From Caenimonas aquaedulcis (GTDB lineage: Bacteria; Pseudomonadota; Gammaproteobacteria; Burkholderiales; Burkholderiaceae_C), in NCBI RefSeq assembly GCF_015831345.1, contig NZ_JADWYS010000001.1, positions 878,118 through 942,117 on the forward strand: a stretch of 64,000 nt of DNA, in the 5' to 3' direction. The notes beneath the pieces were generated by a model, which worked only from the letters and a program-made list of their open reading frames with translations, was not told the DNA's origin and ran no database searches. Positions 19,882 through 27,859 of the stretch are shown in pieces (position 1 is the stretch's first letter; the number at the start of each line of letters is the position of its first letter). The translations under genes and the position numbers were made by a program.

Positions 19882-21570
19882 TTAAGCCTTGGCTTTCACA
19901 TAGCGGCCCGGCGCAGGCTCGATCGCCTTGAACTTGCCCTTGCCGTAAGTCTTGGGGGCTGCGACCAGCTTGCCCGCGTGGGGTTTCAGCCAGTTCGACC
20001 AGTCGGTCCACCAGCTGCCCGGATGTTCCTTGGCGCCCTTGATCCAGGTCTCGAGCGATTCGGGAAGCTTGTCGTTGGTCCAGTAGGACCGCTTGTTCTT
20101 CGCGGGCGGGTTGATCACCCCCGCGATATGGCCCGACGCGCCCATGACGAAGCGCTTCTTCCCGGGCAGGTGCTTCGTCGACGCGTAGGCGCCGCCGATG
20201 GGCACGATGTGGTCTTCGCGCGAGCCGTAGATGTACACGGGAATGTCGAGATTGCCCAGGTCCACCTTCTCGCCGCACACGGTGAGCTTGCCGGGCTTGA
20301 CGAGGTTGTTCTCGAAGTAGGTGTTGCGCAGGTACCAGGTGAACATGGGCCCGGGCAGGTTCGTGGAATCGCTGTTCCAGTACAGCAGGTCGAACGGCGG
20401 CGGCGTTTCGCCCTTGAGGTAATTGCCCACCACGTAATTCCACACCAGGTCGTTGGGGCGAAGGAAACTGAATGTAGACGCGAGTTCCTGGCCCTTCAGC
20501 AGGCCGCCCCGGCCCAGCTGCATTTCCCGGAACTTGACGAAGGGCTCGTCGATGAAGAGGTCCAGCACGCCGGTGTCGGAGAAGTCCAGCAGCGTGGTGA
20601 GGAAGGTCGCCGAGGCCACCGGCTTTTCGCCCCGCGCCGCGTGGACGGCCAGCGCGGTGCCCAGGATCGTGCCGCCGACACAGAAGCCCAGCGCGTTGAG
20701 CTGCTTCGCGCCGGTGATCTCGCGCACGACGCGGATCGCCTCCATCGGGCCTTCGCCCACGTAGTTGTCCCAGGTCTTGCCCTGCACCGCGTCGTCCGCG
20801 TTGCGCCAGCTGATGACGAAAGTGCGATGGCCCTGCGACACGAGGTAGCGGATGAGCGAATTCTCGGGCTGCAGGTCCAGGATATAGAACTTGTTGATGC
20901 AGGGCGGCACGACCAGGAAGGGGCGCTCGTGCACCTGCTTGGTGAGCGGCTTGTATTCGATGAGCTGGAAAAGCTCGTTCTCGAACACCACCGCGCCTTC
21001 GGTCGTGGCGACGTTGGTGCCGACCTCGAACACGCTCTCGTCCGTCATGGACACGTGGCCCTGCTTGATGTCCTTCAGCAGGTTCTGCACGCCCTTGGCG
21101 ATGCTTTCGCCCTGCGTCTCGATGGCCTTTTTCTGCGCCTCGGCGTTCAGGCACATGAAGTTGCTCGGCGACGAAGCAGCCATCCATTGCTCGATCGCGA
21201 AACGCAGCCGAGCCTTGGTCTTCGCGTCCGTATCGGCGGCTTCGGCCATGGCCAGCAGCGTGCGCGCATTGAGGAGGTAGACCGCCGCGGAAAACGCCGC
21301 CACCGGGTTCGCGGACCAGGCGTCGGAGGCGAAGCGCTTGTCGCCCGCACCGGGGTTCGCGGAGAGGCCGCTGTTCCAGAGCTCGGTGGCTTCCTTGACG
21401 TACGCCTGCTGCAGGGCCTCGAGCTTGTCGGGGGAGAACTGCAGTTGCGGCATCGCGGGCATGCCGGCGCCATGGACCCCGGAAAAGGTCTGCATGGCCT
21501 GCGTCCAGCTGTCGCCGAGGCTCTGCTGGAACTGCTGGGCGGCCTGCGCCCAGACTGCTTCAGAATTCAT
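19882..21570 (-). CDS. phaC: Class I poly(3-hydroxyalkanoate) synthase
   Basis: 562-residue polymerase of 3-hydroxybutyryl-CoA acting on the granule surface. The lipase-like box LGFCVGGTIL carries the catalytic cysteine (about residue 297), with the Asp in YGSREDHIVP and the His in MGASGHIAGVINPP. An N-terminal alpha/beta-hydrolase-preceding domain is present, as in class I enzymes, and size is in range (about 560-600). First gene of phaCAB. The upstream 88-bp region holds two palindromes, one of the TGCA-rich type expected for PhaR. Confidence 0.95.
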   Translation of the reverse strand: MNSEAVWAQAAQQFQQSLGDSWTQAMQTFSGVHGAGMPAMPQLQFSPDKLEALQQAYVKEATELWNSGLSANPGAGDKRFASDAWSANPVAAFSAAVYLLNARTLLAMAEAADTDAKTKARLRFAIEQWMAASSPSNFMCLNAEAQKKAIETQGESIAKGVQNLLKDIKQGHVSMTDESVFEVGTNVATTEGAVVFENELFQLIEYKPLTKQVHERPFLVVPPCINKFYILDLQPENSLIRYLVSQGHRTFVISWRNADDAVQGKTWDNYVGEGPMEAIRVVREITGAKQLNALGFCVGGTILGTALAVHAARGEKPVASATFLTTLLDFSDTGVLDLFIDEPFVKFREMQLGRGGLLKGQELASTFSFLRPNDLVWNYVVGNYLKGETPPPFDLLYWNSDSTNLPGPMFTWYLRNTYFENNLVKPGKLTVCGEKVDLGNLDIPVYIYGSREDHIVPIGGAYASTKHLPGKKRFVMGASGHIAGVINPPAKNKRSYWTNDKLPESLETWIKGAKEHPGSWWTDWSNWLKPHAGKLVAAPKTYGKGKFKAIEPAPGRYVKAKA

Positions 21571-21593
21571 CTTGTCTCCTGATTACCCTGTTA

Positions 21594-21609
21594 TTCGGGT
21601 TAACCCGAA
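21594..21609. promoter_or_regulatory. Perfect 16-bp palindrome upstream of phaC
   Basis: TTCGGGTTAACCCGAA is identical to its reverse complement. It lies 23 bp upstream of the phaC ATG in the divergent spacer and may be an operator or a leader hairpin. Confidence 0.6.
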
Positions 21610-21624
21610 GTATCTGTCAATTCA

Positions 21625-21639
21625 TGTTGCAGTGCAACA
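21625..21639. promoter_or_regulatory. TGCA-rich palindrome upstream of phaC (PhaR-type operator candidate)
   Basis: TGTTGCAGTGCAACA is palindromic except for its central base. PhaR repressors of PHB metabolism are known to recognise TGC/GCA-rich inverted sequences, so this is a plausible site controlling phaC and the divergent small gene. Confidence 0.5.
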
Positions 21640-21658
21640 AGTTTTCAACCGGCTCCCC

Positions 21659-21946
21659 ATGTACATCGTCGCCATCGCCTGGATTTACGTCGCGCTCATG
21701 ATGGCGGTGGCCGAAGCCACCAACCCGATCGGCACGGTGCTCGGCGCCATCTTCACCTTTGTACTCTATGGCGTGGCGCCTGTGTCGTTGGTGGTTTACC
21801 TGATGCGAACGCCGCAGCGCAAGCGTGCGATCAAGGCACGCGAAGCGGCTGAGCTGGAGCAGGCGCGGGCCGCCGCGTCAGGCGAGCCAGACACTCGCGG
21901 CGAACCGCCCGCTGACGCGGTCGCGCCGGTGCGAAAAGAAGATTGA
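21659..21946 (+). CDS. Small membrane protein of unknown function
   Basis: 95 residues. Two hydrophobic segments (about 1-20, IVAIAWIYVALMMAVA; about 26-48, IGTVLGAIFTFVLYGVAPVSLVVYLM) are followed by a basic, then Ala/Glu/Pro-rich cytoplasmic tail (RTPQRKRAIKAREAAELEQ). Divergent from phaC; its 3' end overlaps the convergent pgeF by 69 bp, yet both frames look genuine. No function can be assigned; proximity to phaC may only reflect the shared spacer. Confidence 0.75.
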   Translation: MYIVAIAWIYVALMMAVAEATNPIGTVLGAIFTFVLYGVAPVSLVVYLMRTPQRKRAIKAREAAELEQARAAASGEPDTRGEPPADAVAPVRKED

Positions 21947-22657
21947 GGGATTGCCCACGGTGCACCACGGCGCGCTGCCATCGTTGCCGTGGACGGAGGT
22001 GATGCCGAGCGCCGCAAGACGGCGCCGCGCGAGCGCCGGCAGGTCGGCGAGGTATTTGCCGGGCGCGTGAACGCGGAAGCACGCCGCTGCGCCTGCATCC
22101 GATGCTTCGAAGGCCTGCTTGACTTCCTCTCCCACCTCGAAGGCCTCCGGGCCGATGCAGGGGCCCAGCCAGGCGAGGACGTCCGACGGAGCGGGCCGCC
22201 CGCCGTTCGCGTCGCGCAGCTGCTCCCACGCACATTCGATCACCCCGCGCCCGCCCTCGCCCGCCAGGCCACGCCATCCCGCATGCGCCGCCGCGACCGC
22301 GCCGGCGTCGCGCAGCGCGAAGAGCACAGGCATGCAATCGGCCACCATGATCGTGCACGCCACGCGCCTTTCGGCGGTGACGCAGATATCCGCTTCGATG
22401 CCGTCGGCACTGTCCGCGTCGATGTGCGCCGCCCCCCAGCCGTGCACTTGCTTCATGAACACGGGATGCGCGCCGAGCGCCTCCGCATAAGTCGCGCGGT
22501 TGCGCGCGACGTCGGCGGGCGAATCGCCGACGTGATCGCCCAGGTTGAGGCTGTCGTAGGGGGGTCGCGAGGCCCCGCCCAGGCGCGTCGAGCACGCCGC
22601 CTCCACACCCCGCGGCGCGGGCCATGCGGGGACGATCCACCCAGGGGGCGATTGCAT
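21878..22657 (-). CDS. pgeF: Peptidoglycan editing factor / purine nucleoside phosphorylase-like (YfiH, laccase domain)
   Basis: 259-residue YfiH/PgeF family protein (formerly polyphenol oxidase). Conserved segments: STRLGGASRPPYDSLNLGDHVGD, VFMKQVHGWGAAHID, TIMVADCMPVLFA (metal-ligand cysteine), AAHAGWRGLAGEGG (metal-ligand histidine) and ACFRVHAPGKYLADL. Members act as Zn-dependent purine nucleoside phosphorylases/adenosine deaminases and affect peptidoglycan composition. The start overlaps the stop of maiA (TGATG), so the two form a coupled minus-strand pair. Confidence 0.9.
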   Translation of the reverse strand: MQSPPGWIVPAWPAPRGVEAACSTRLGGASRPPYDSLNLGDHVGDSPADVARNRATYAEALGAHPVFMKQVHGWGAAHIDADSADGIEADICVTAERRVACTIMVADCMPVLFALRDAGAVAAAHAGWRGLAGEGGRGVIECAWEQLRDANGGRPAPSDVLAWLGPCIGPEAFEVGEEVKQAFEASDAGAAACFRVHAPGKYLADLPALARRRLAALGITSVHGNDGSAPWCTVGNPSIFFSHRRDRVSGRFAASVWLA

Positions 22658-23298
22658 CAAGGCTCGTTGTCCGGGCAGTTCGACGGCTGCGCCGCCTGGA
22701 ACGCCGGATGGGCCATGCACGCGTCGAAGGCGGCCATCGTGCGCGGCAATCCCTCGTAGCTCGTGTTCACACGGCGCCCATTGAAAATTTGCGGCACGAG
22801 GCAGCAGTCGGCGAGCGTGGGCGTGTCGCCATAGCAGTACTTCGAACGCGGCAGCGCCGCGAGTTGCCGCTCGAAAGCTTCCAGTCCCTCGCGCACCCAG
22901 TGGCGATACCACGTGTTCTTCGTTTCCTCGTCCACCTTCAGCTCGCGCACGAGGTACTTCAGCACGCGCAGGTTGTTGAGCGGATGGATTTCGCACGCGA
23001 TGTCCTGCGCCAGCGCACGCACCTTCGCGCGGCCCAGCGCATCGCGCGGCAGCAGCGGCGTTTCGGGATGCACTTCGTCGAGGTATTCGATGATCGCCAT
23101 GGACTGCGAGAGCCGCTCGCCCCCATCGAGCTCCAGCATCGGCACGAGCGTCGACGGCGCGATGGAGGCGAAGCCCTCCTTCTTGTGCTCGCCCTTCACC
23201 AGGTGCACAGGCACGTAGTCATAGGGCAAACCCTTCAGTTGCAGCGCGATGCGCACGCGAAACGAGGCGGAGGAGCGGAAGTAGTTGTAGAGCTTCAT
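22657..23298 (-). CDS. maiA: Zeta-class glutathione transferase: maleylacetoacetate or maleylpyruvate isomerase
   Basis: 213-residue GST. The N-terminal active-site loop SSASFRVRIALQLKGLPYDY is the zeta-class hallmark (SSxSxRVRIAL). APSTLVPMLELDGGERLSQSMAIIEYLDE binds glutathione and GDTPTLADCCLVPQIFN is the C-terminal signature. These enzymes perform cis-trans isomerisation of maleylacetoacetate (tyrosine route) or maleylpyruvate (gentisate route). A gentisate operon 7 kb away favours the latter, but sequence alone does not separate the two. ATG at 23298 diverges from the Rieske gene. Confidence 0.9.
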   Translation of the reverse strand: MKLYNYFRSSASFRVRIALQLKGLPYDYVPVHLVKGEHKKEGFASIAPSTLVPMLELDGGERLSQSMAIIEYLDEVHPETPLLPRDALGRAKVRALAQDIACEIHPLNNLRVLKYLVRELKVDEETKNTWYRHWVREGLEAFERQLAALPRSKYCYGDTPTLADCCLVPQIFNGRRVNTSYEGLPRTMAAFDACMAHPAFQAAQPSNCPDNEP

Positions 23299-23344
23299 GG
23301 CAAAAGGATAATGCCCTTTTGCCTGTCGAATGCAAGGAGTTGGC

Positions 23345-24721
23345 ATGCGAGCCGAGCAGAACGAATTGATCACACGCATCGGTCCGGGCACGCCCTGCGG
23401 CGCGGTGCTGCGCAGCTACTGGCAGCCTGTCGCCCTGGTGGACGAGTTCGACCCGGCGCTCGATCCGCGCATGGCGGAACGCGCGGTGAAGGCCGTGCGC
23501 ATCCTCGGGCAGGACCTCGTGCTGTTTCGCGACGCGCAGGGCGCGTGGGGCCTGCTCGACCGTGCCTGCCCGCATCGCGGCGCGGACCTGTCTTTCGGGA
23601 GGCACGAGGGCGACGGCCTGCGCTGCCCCTTCCACGGCTGGAAATTCGATGCCGCGGGCAAGTGCCTCGACACACCGGCCGAGCCCGCCGGCAGCAAGCT
23701 GTGCGAGCGCGTGCGCCAGCGCAGCTATCCGGTGCTGGAGAAAAGCGGCGTGCTCTTCGGCTGGTTCGGCGAGGAAGGGACGCAGCCGCCGCCCTTCCCC
23801 GCGTTCGACTGCTTCACGGCGCCCGCGTCCCACACCTTCGCCTTCAAGGGCTTGTGGAACTGCAACTGGCTGCAGGCGGTCGAGGTCGGCATCGACCCCG
23901 CGCATCCTTCCTTCCTGCATCGCTTCCTCAACGACGAGCCGCTGGAGGAGATCGGCCGCAATGCGGCGGGCAAGCAGTTCCGCAGCGCCGCGGCCGGAGA
24001 AGCGGACGGCGAGCGCTGGCCGATGACGCGCATCATGCGCGAGTTCCACCAACCCGAGATCAGCTTCGAGCCGCAGCCCTGGGGGATGCAGCTCACGGCC
24101 TTGCGCCCGATGACGGATGCGCTCACGCACGTGCGCGTGACGCAATCGATCTTCCCGCAGACCTTCGTGATCCCCTTGTCGGAAACGCTCACGATCACGC
24201 AGATGCACGTGCCGGTGGACGACACGCACACGTACTGGTATTCGTTCTTCACCAGCTTCGCCGAGCCGGTGGACAAGGAAGCGATGCGCAACCAGCGCCT
24301 GCAATACATCGAGCTGCCCGACTACCTGCCGAAGTCCGGCCGCCACAACCACTGGGGATTCGACGCGCGGGAGCAGCGCACGCAAACCTACCTGGGCATG
24401 GGCGAGGACGACATCAACGTGCACGACCAGTGGGCGGTGGAGAGCATGGGTGCGATCCAGGACAGGACGCGCGAGCACCTGGGCACGAGCGACAAGGTGA
24501 TCATGGCCAACCGGCGCATGCTGCTGAAGGCGATCGAGACCGTGCAGGCCGGCGGGGTTCCGCCCGGCTGCGCGGACGCGTCCCAGGCCGCTGCAATGAC
24601 CGGGCCCGACACGGTCGACGGCATCGCGCCGGCCGGCGAATGGGCGACGTGGTGGCGCGAACGCACGCGTGCCAAGCGCGCGGGCGCACCCTGGACGCAT
24701 CGCACCACCGTCGCTGCATGA
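23345..24721 (+). CDS. Rieske non-haem iron oxygenase, alpha subunit
   Basis: 458-residue aromatic ring oxygenase of the phthalate 4,5-dioxygenase/O-demethylase-like group. Rieske cluster ligands Cys75, His77, Cys94 and His97 (CPHRGADLSF; LRCPFHGWKF) and mononuclear iron ligands Asp184/His187/His192 (VGIDPAHPSFLHRF) are visible. The RBS AAGGAG lies 6 nt before the ATG at 23345 and decides the start over the ATG at 23330. Its stop overlaps the start of a glutamine-synthetase-like gene (ATGA). A [2Fe-2S] ferredoxin at 26688 could supply electrons; no reductase is in the window. Substrate unknown. Confidence 0.9.
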   Translation: MRAEQNELITRIGPGTPCGAVLRSYWQPVALVDEFDPALDPRMAERAVKAVRILGQDLVLFRDAQGAWGLLDRACPHRGADLSFGRHEGDGLRCPFHGWKFDAAGKCLDTPAEPAGSKLCERVRQRSYPVLEKSGVLFGWFGEEGTQPPPFPAFDCFTAPASHTFAFKGLWNCNWLQAVEVGIDPAHPSFLHRFLNDEPLEEIGRNAAGKQFRSAAAGEADGERWPMTRIMREFHQPEISFEPQPWGMQLTALRPMTDALTHVRVTQSIFPQTFVIPLSETLTITQMHVPVDDTHTYWYSFFTSFAEPVDKEAMRNQRLQYIELPDYLPKSGRHNHWGFDAREQRTQTYLGMGEDDINVHDQWAVESMGAIQDRTREHLGTSDKVIMANRRMLLKAIETVQAGGVPPGCADASQAAAMTGPDTVDGIAPAGEWATWWRERTRAKRAGAPWTHRTTVAA

Positions 24722-26196
24722 GCACCTTCGCGCAGCGCTGCGGCCTCCACGACGCGGCGCGTGAAGCAGCGCTGGTGCGCGCGGAGCGGCTGATCGCGGG
24801 CGCGTCGCTGGAGCTGGTTCGCTTCGCGTGGTGCGACCTCCACGGCGTGACGCGCGGCAAGACACTGGTGGCGTCGGCGGCGCGGCGCGCGATGGAGGAA
24901 GGCGTGGGCCTGGTGAGCACCTTGATGCTCAAGGACGCATCCGACCGCACCGCGTACAAGGTGTTCGAGCCCGATGGCACCGCGTCGCTGCCCGGCTTCG
25001 GGTTTGCGAACAACCTCCTGCTGATGGCCGACCCGGCAAGCTTCCGGCAATTGCCCTGGGCCGGCCAGACCGGATGGGTGCAGGGCCAGCCCTGGTTCCA
25101 GGACGGCACGCCCGTGGAACTGGACACGCGCCGCGTGCTGCAACGCGCGCTGCGGCGGCTTGCCGATGCGGGCCTGGCGATGCGTTGCGGACTCGAAGTG
25201 GAATTCCACATCTACCGAATCGAGGACACGCGCGAACAGCTCGATCCGCAGCTGGCCGGCTGGCCGGGCCTGCCGCCCGCGGTGCGCATGATCCACCCGG
25301 GCTACAACCTGCTGAACGATGCGTGGTTCGACATGGCCGAGGAGCCGCTGCGCATCGTGCAACGGACGGCGCAGGCGCTGGGCATGCCGCTGCTGTCCCT
25401 GGAGATCGAACTGGGGCCGAGCCAGGTGGAAGCGGTGTTCGAAGCGACGGATGCCCTCGCCGCGGCGGACAACATGGTCCTGTTCCGCAGCGCCGTGAAG
25501 CAGGCGCTGCGCTGCGCCGGCTACCACGCCAGCTTCATGTGCCGCCCGCCGTTCCCGAACATCATGTCCAGCGGCTGGCACCTGCACCAGTCGCTGGTCG
25601 ATGCGCGCAGCGGCCGCAACCTGTTCAGCCGCGACGCGCCGGCGGACGGCTCGACGCCTGCCGACGCGGGTTACACGCTCTCCAGGCTCGGCGAGCAGTA
25701 CCTCGCGGGGCTGCTGGCCCACGCGCGGGGGATGACCGTGTTCTGCACGCCGAGCGTGAACGGCTTCGGACGCTTCCGCCCGAATGCACTCGCGCCGCAA
25801 TCGGTTCTCTGGGGCCGGGACAACCGCGGGGCGATGCTGCGCGTGATCGGCGAATGCGGGGACGGCGCGACGCGTATCGAGAACCGCATCGGCGAACCCG
25901 CGGCGAATCCGTACCTGTATCTCGCATCGCAGATCCACGCGGGCCTGGACGGCATCGCACACGCGCTGGAAGCCCCGCCCGCCACCGATGCGCCGTATGG
26001 CGACGCGTCGGACAGGCTGCCCACCTCGCTCGGCGAGGCGCTCGACGCGCTCGCGGGCGACGCCGCGCTGGCCGAAGGCTTCGGCCAGTCCTTCATCGGC
26101 TACTTCACGCGCATCAAGCGCAGCGACCTGCAGCGCTGGGACAGCGCGCAGGACAAGGAAGACTTCGAACGGCGCGAGTACTTCAGCCGTTTCTGA
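24718..26196 (+). CDS. Glutamine-synthetase-family ligase coupled to the Rieske oxygenase
   Basis: 492-residue class III-like glutamine synthetase homologue. Conserved: FAWCDLHGVTRGKTL (beta-grasp), GLEVEFHIY (metal-binding Glu), IELGPSQVEAVFEATDALAAAD (metal-binding Glu in the SQVE variant of GQxE), SSGWHLHQSL (SGxHxH), SVNGFGRFRPNALAP and ATRIENRIGEPAANPYLYLA. Such enzymes make gamma-glutamyl amides of amines (GlnA homologues, PuuA, gamma-glutamylanilide synthase). Translational overlap with the Rieske gene suggests joint metabolism of an aromatic amine or a similar compound; this is inference. The general GS housekeeping role is unlikely given the divergence and context. Confidence 0.85.
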   Translation: MSTFAQRCGLHDAAREAALVRAERLIAGASLELVRFAWCDLHGVTRGKTLVASAARRAMEEGVGLVSTLMLKDASDRTAYKVFEPDGTASLPGFGFANNLLLMADPASFRQLPWAGQTGWVQGQPWFQDGTPVELDTRRVLQRALRRLADAGLAMRCGLEVEFHIYRIEDTREQLDPQLAGWPGLPPAVRMIHPGYNLLNDAWFDMAEEPLRIVQRTAQALGMPLLSLEIELGPSQVEAVFEATDALAAADNMVLFRSAVKQALRCAGYHASFMCRPPFPNIMSSGWHLHQSLVDARSGRNLFSRDAPADGSTPADAGYTLSRLGEQYLAGLLAHARGMTVFCTPSVNGFGRFRPNALAPQSVLWGRDNRGAMLRVIGECGDGATRIENRIGEPAANPYLYLASQIHAGLDGIAHALEAPPATDAPYGDASDRLPTSLGEALDALAGDAALAEGFGQSFIGYFTRIKRSDLQRWDSAQDKEDFERREYFSRF

Positions 26197-26199
26197 AAT

Positions 26200-26619
26200 T
26201 CAGGCCGGTTCCGAGATTTCGGTGAGGGCCTGCGAGGCGGGCCGCGATTCGCTTTCCTTCACGGCCAGGTCCGCGAGCGCCACGATGCCGACGAGGCGCT
26301 TGTCGCGGTCGACGACCGGCAGGCGGCGGATCTGGTGCTCGCTCATGAGTTTGGAGGCGCGATCGACCGACTCGTCGTCGTACACCCAGTGGATGCCGTC
26401 GGACATGATGTCGCGCACCTTCGTGTCGGGCCCGCGGCCTTCGGCGATGGCGCGGATCGCGATGTCGCGATCGGAAATCGCGCCGACCATCTTGTCGTTC
26501 TCGCTGACGGGCATCATCCCGAAGTCGCCGTCGCGCATGGCTTTGGCGGCGTCGCCGATGGTCGCGTCCGGGGCGATGACTTTCACGTCACGGCTCATCA
26601 CGTCGCTGATCTTGTGCAT
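26200..26619 (-). CDS. Tandem CBS-domain protein
   Basis: 139-residue protein with two CBS motifs (about 5-60 and 70-128): MHKISDVMSRDVKVIAPDAT, FGMMPVSENDKMVGAISDRDI and RRLPVVDRDKRLVGIVALADL. Such stand-alone CBS pairs bind adenosyl ligands and often act in stress signalling. The ATG at 26619 has an AGGAG RBS 7 nt upstream; more distal starts lack one. It is inserted in opposite orientation between the GS-like gene (3 bp tail-to-tail) and the ferredoxin gene. Confidence 0.88.
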   Translation of the reverse strand: MHKISDVMSRDVKVIAPDATIGDAAKAMRDGDFGMMPVSENDKMVGAISDRDIAIRAIAEGRGPDTKVRDIMSDGIHWVYDDESVDRASKLMSEHQIRRLPVVDRDKRLVGIVALADLAVKESESRPASQALTEISEPA

Positions 26620-26687
26620 GGTGTTCTCCTGTTGGGTCACCATGATGGCGATGCGCGGCCGCATGCCGCTGTAGGACAATGCCTTCG

Positions 26688-27017
26688 ATGATCACCGTGT
26701 ACTTCGCCACTGCCGACCAACCCGCGAAGCCGCAGCCGGTGCAGTGCGCGACGGAGCGCAGCCTGATGAAGGCCGCGCTCGCCGGCGGCATCGACGGCAT
26801 CGCGGCCGACTGCGGCGGCATGATGACCTGCGGCACGTGTCACGTTTTCGTGCGCGAGCCCTTCGCGAGCCGGCTGCCGGCCCCCGGGGAGGACGAGAAC
26901 GCCATGCTCGGCTACACCGCGGAGCCCCGCCGTGCGAACAGCCGCCTCGCCTGCCAGATCGCGCTGGACGATTCGCTGGACGGCCTCACGGTAGACTTGC
27001 CGCGCACCCAGTATTAG
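26688..27017 (+). CDS. [2Fe-2S] ferredoxin, adrenodoxin/putidaredoxin type
   Basis: 109-residue ferredoxin. The cluster ligands Cys42, Cys48, Cys51 (DCGGMMTCGTCH) and Cys89 (RLACQI) follow the vertebrate-type C-x5-C-x2-C-xn-C pattern. Proteins of this kind deliver electrons to oxygenases or P450s. With the Rieske oxygenase at 23345 lacking its own electron carrier, it is a natural partner (inference). The ATG at 26688 is chosen; an in-frame ATG three codons upstream at 26679 has its purine stretch too close. An ABM-fold gene follows 21 bp downstream. Confidence 0.9.
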   Translation: MITVYFATADQPAKPQPVQCATERSLMKAALAGGIDGIAADCGGMMTCGTCHVFVREPFASRLPAPGEDENAMLGYTAEPRRANSRLACQIALDDSLDGLTVDLPRTQY

Positions 27018-27038
27018 ACCCCCAGCAGGACCCATCCC

Positions 27039-27341
27039 ATGATTCTCGAAATCGCAGAAATCCGCATCGCCCCGGGCCAGCAGGCCGCCTTCGACGAGGC
27101 AATCCACCGCGCGCTCACCACCGTCGCGGTAAAGGCCAAGGGCATGCGCGGCTACAAGGTGAACAAGGGGATCGAATCGCCCGAGCGCTACGTGCTGCAG
27201 ATCTTCTGGGACACGCTGGAGAACCACACGGTGGATTTCCGCGAAGGACCGCTGTTCCCGCAGTGGCGCGCCATCATCGGCCCGTTCTTCGCGAGCCCGC
27301 CGGTGGTCGAGCACTTCACCCTGGTGACGAAGTCCGACTGA
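27039..27341 (+). CDS. Antibiotic biosynthesis monooxygenase (ABM) domain protein
   Basis: 100-residue dimeric alpha+beta barrel protein (MILEIAEIRIAPGQQAAFDEA; GMRGYKVNKGIESPERYVLQIFWDT; FREGPLFPQWRAIIGPFFA). ABM proteins include cofactor-free monooxygenases and haem-degrading enzymes; many are uncharacterised. Probably co-transcribed with the ferredoxin. Convergent with marR (6 bp between stops). Function in the aromatic cluster is plausible but not shown. Confidence 0.85.
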   Translation: MILEIAEIRIAPGQQAAFDEAIHRALTTVAVKAKGMRGYKVNKGIESPERYVLQIFWDTLENHTVDFREGPLFPQWRAIIGPFFASPPVVEHFTLVTKSD

Positions 27342-27347
27342 GGACTC

Positions 27348-27785
27348 TCAACCGGCCTCGTGGCCCGCCACGAGCTTGCCGAGCAGCCCGACCAGCTGCA
27401 CCCGCTCCTGCGCGTCGAGCGAGCCGAGAATGCGCGATTGCGCACGGGACACCGCGCGCTTCATCGCGACCGCGGCGGCCTCGCCGGAAGCCGTCACCCA
27501 CAGCAGCTTGCGCCGCCGGTCCGCGGCATCGGCCTCGCGGCGAACCCAGCCCTTGGCTTCCAGCCGGCCGATGACCGAGCCGAACGTCGCCGCGTCGAAA
27601 GCCACCTTCCCCGCCAGCGTCACCTGGTCTTCGCCCGGATCGTCGATCAGCGCGTTGAGGATCGCGAACTGCACCGGCGTCACGTCGAAGCTCGCCGTCT
27701 CTTCCATGAAGATCGCCACCGCCACCTGGTGCGCCCGGCGGATGAGGTGCCCCGGTGCGTGCTGGAAGTCGAAGCTCTTGGCCAT
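27348..27785 (-). CDS. MarR-family transcriptional regulator
   Basis: 145-residue winged-helix regulator (GHLIRRAHQVAVAIFMEET; VTPVQFAILNALIDDPGEDQ; recognition region AFDAATFGSVIGRLEAKGWV; wing DRRRKLLWVTASG). It diverges from the gentisate operon with a 74-bp spacer, the usual arrangement for a repressor released by its aromatic ligand. A quasi-palindrome at 27826-27843 is a possible site. It is also a candidate regulator for other aromatic genes in the window. Confidence 0.92.
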   Translation of the reverse strand: MAKSFDFQHAPGHLIRRAHQVAVAIFMEETASFDVTPVQFAILNALIDDPGEDQVTLAGKVAFDAATFGSVIGRLEAKGWVRREADAADRRRKLLWVTASGEAAAVAMKRAVSRAQSRILGSLDAQERVQLVGLLGKLVAGHEAG

Positions 27786-27825
27786 GCGGCGAGTGTAGCC
27801 ACGGCCTGCGCTTGCGATGGTCCGG

Positions 27826-27843
27826 ATTAGTATGTATGCTTAT
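27826..27843. promoter_or_regulatory. Imperfect repeat in the marR/gentisate divergent spacer
   Basis: ATTAGTATGTATGCTTAT contains an imperfect dyad around TATGTATG and is the only AT-rich tract in the 74-bp spacer, 17 bp upstream of the hydroxylase ATG. Candidate MarR operator and/or -10 region; weak evidence. Confidence 0.35.
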
Positions 27844-27859
27844 TTCTTTTGCCGCGGCC

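Noticed and set aside
22624-26196. Long plus-strand frame continuing into the GS-like gene from upstream
   Set aside because: Only the part from 24718 carries glutamine-synthetase motifs; the upstream part overlaps maiA and the Rieske gene in another frame.
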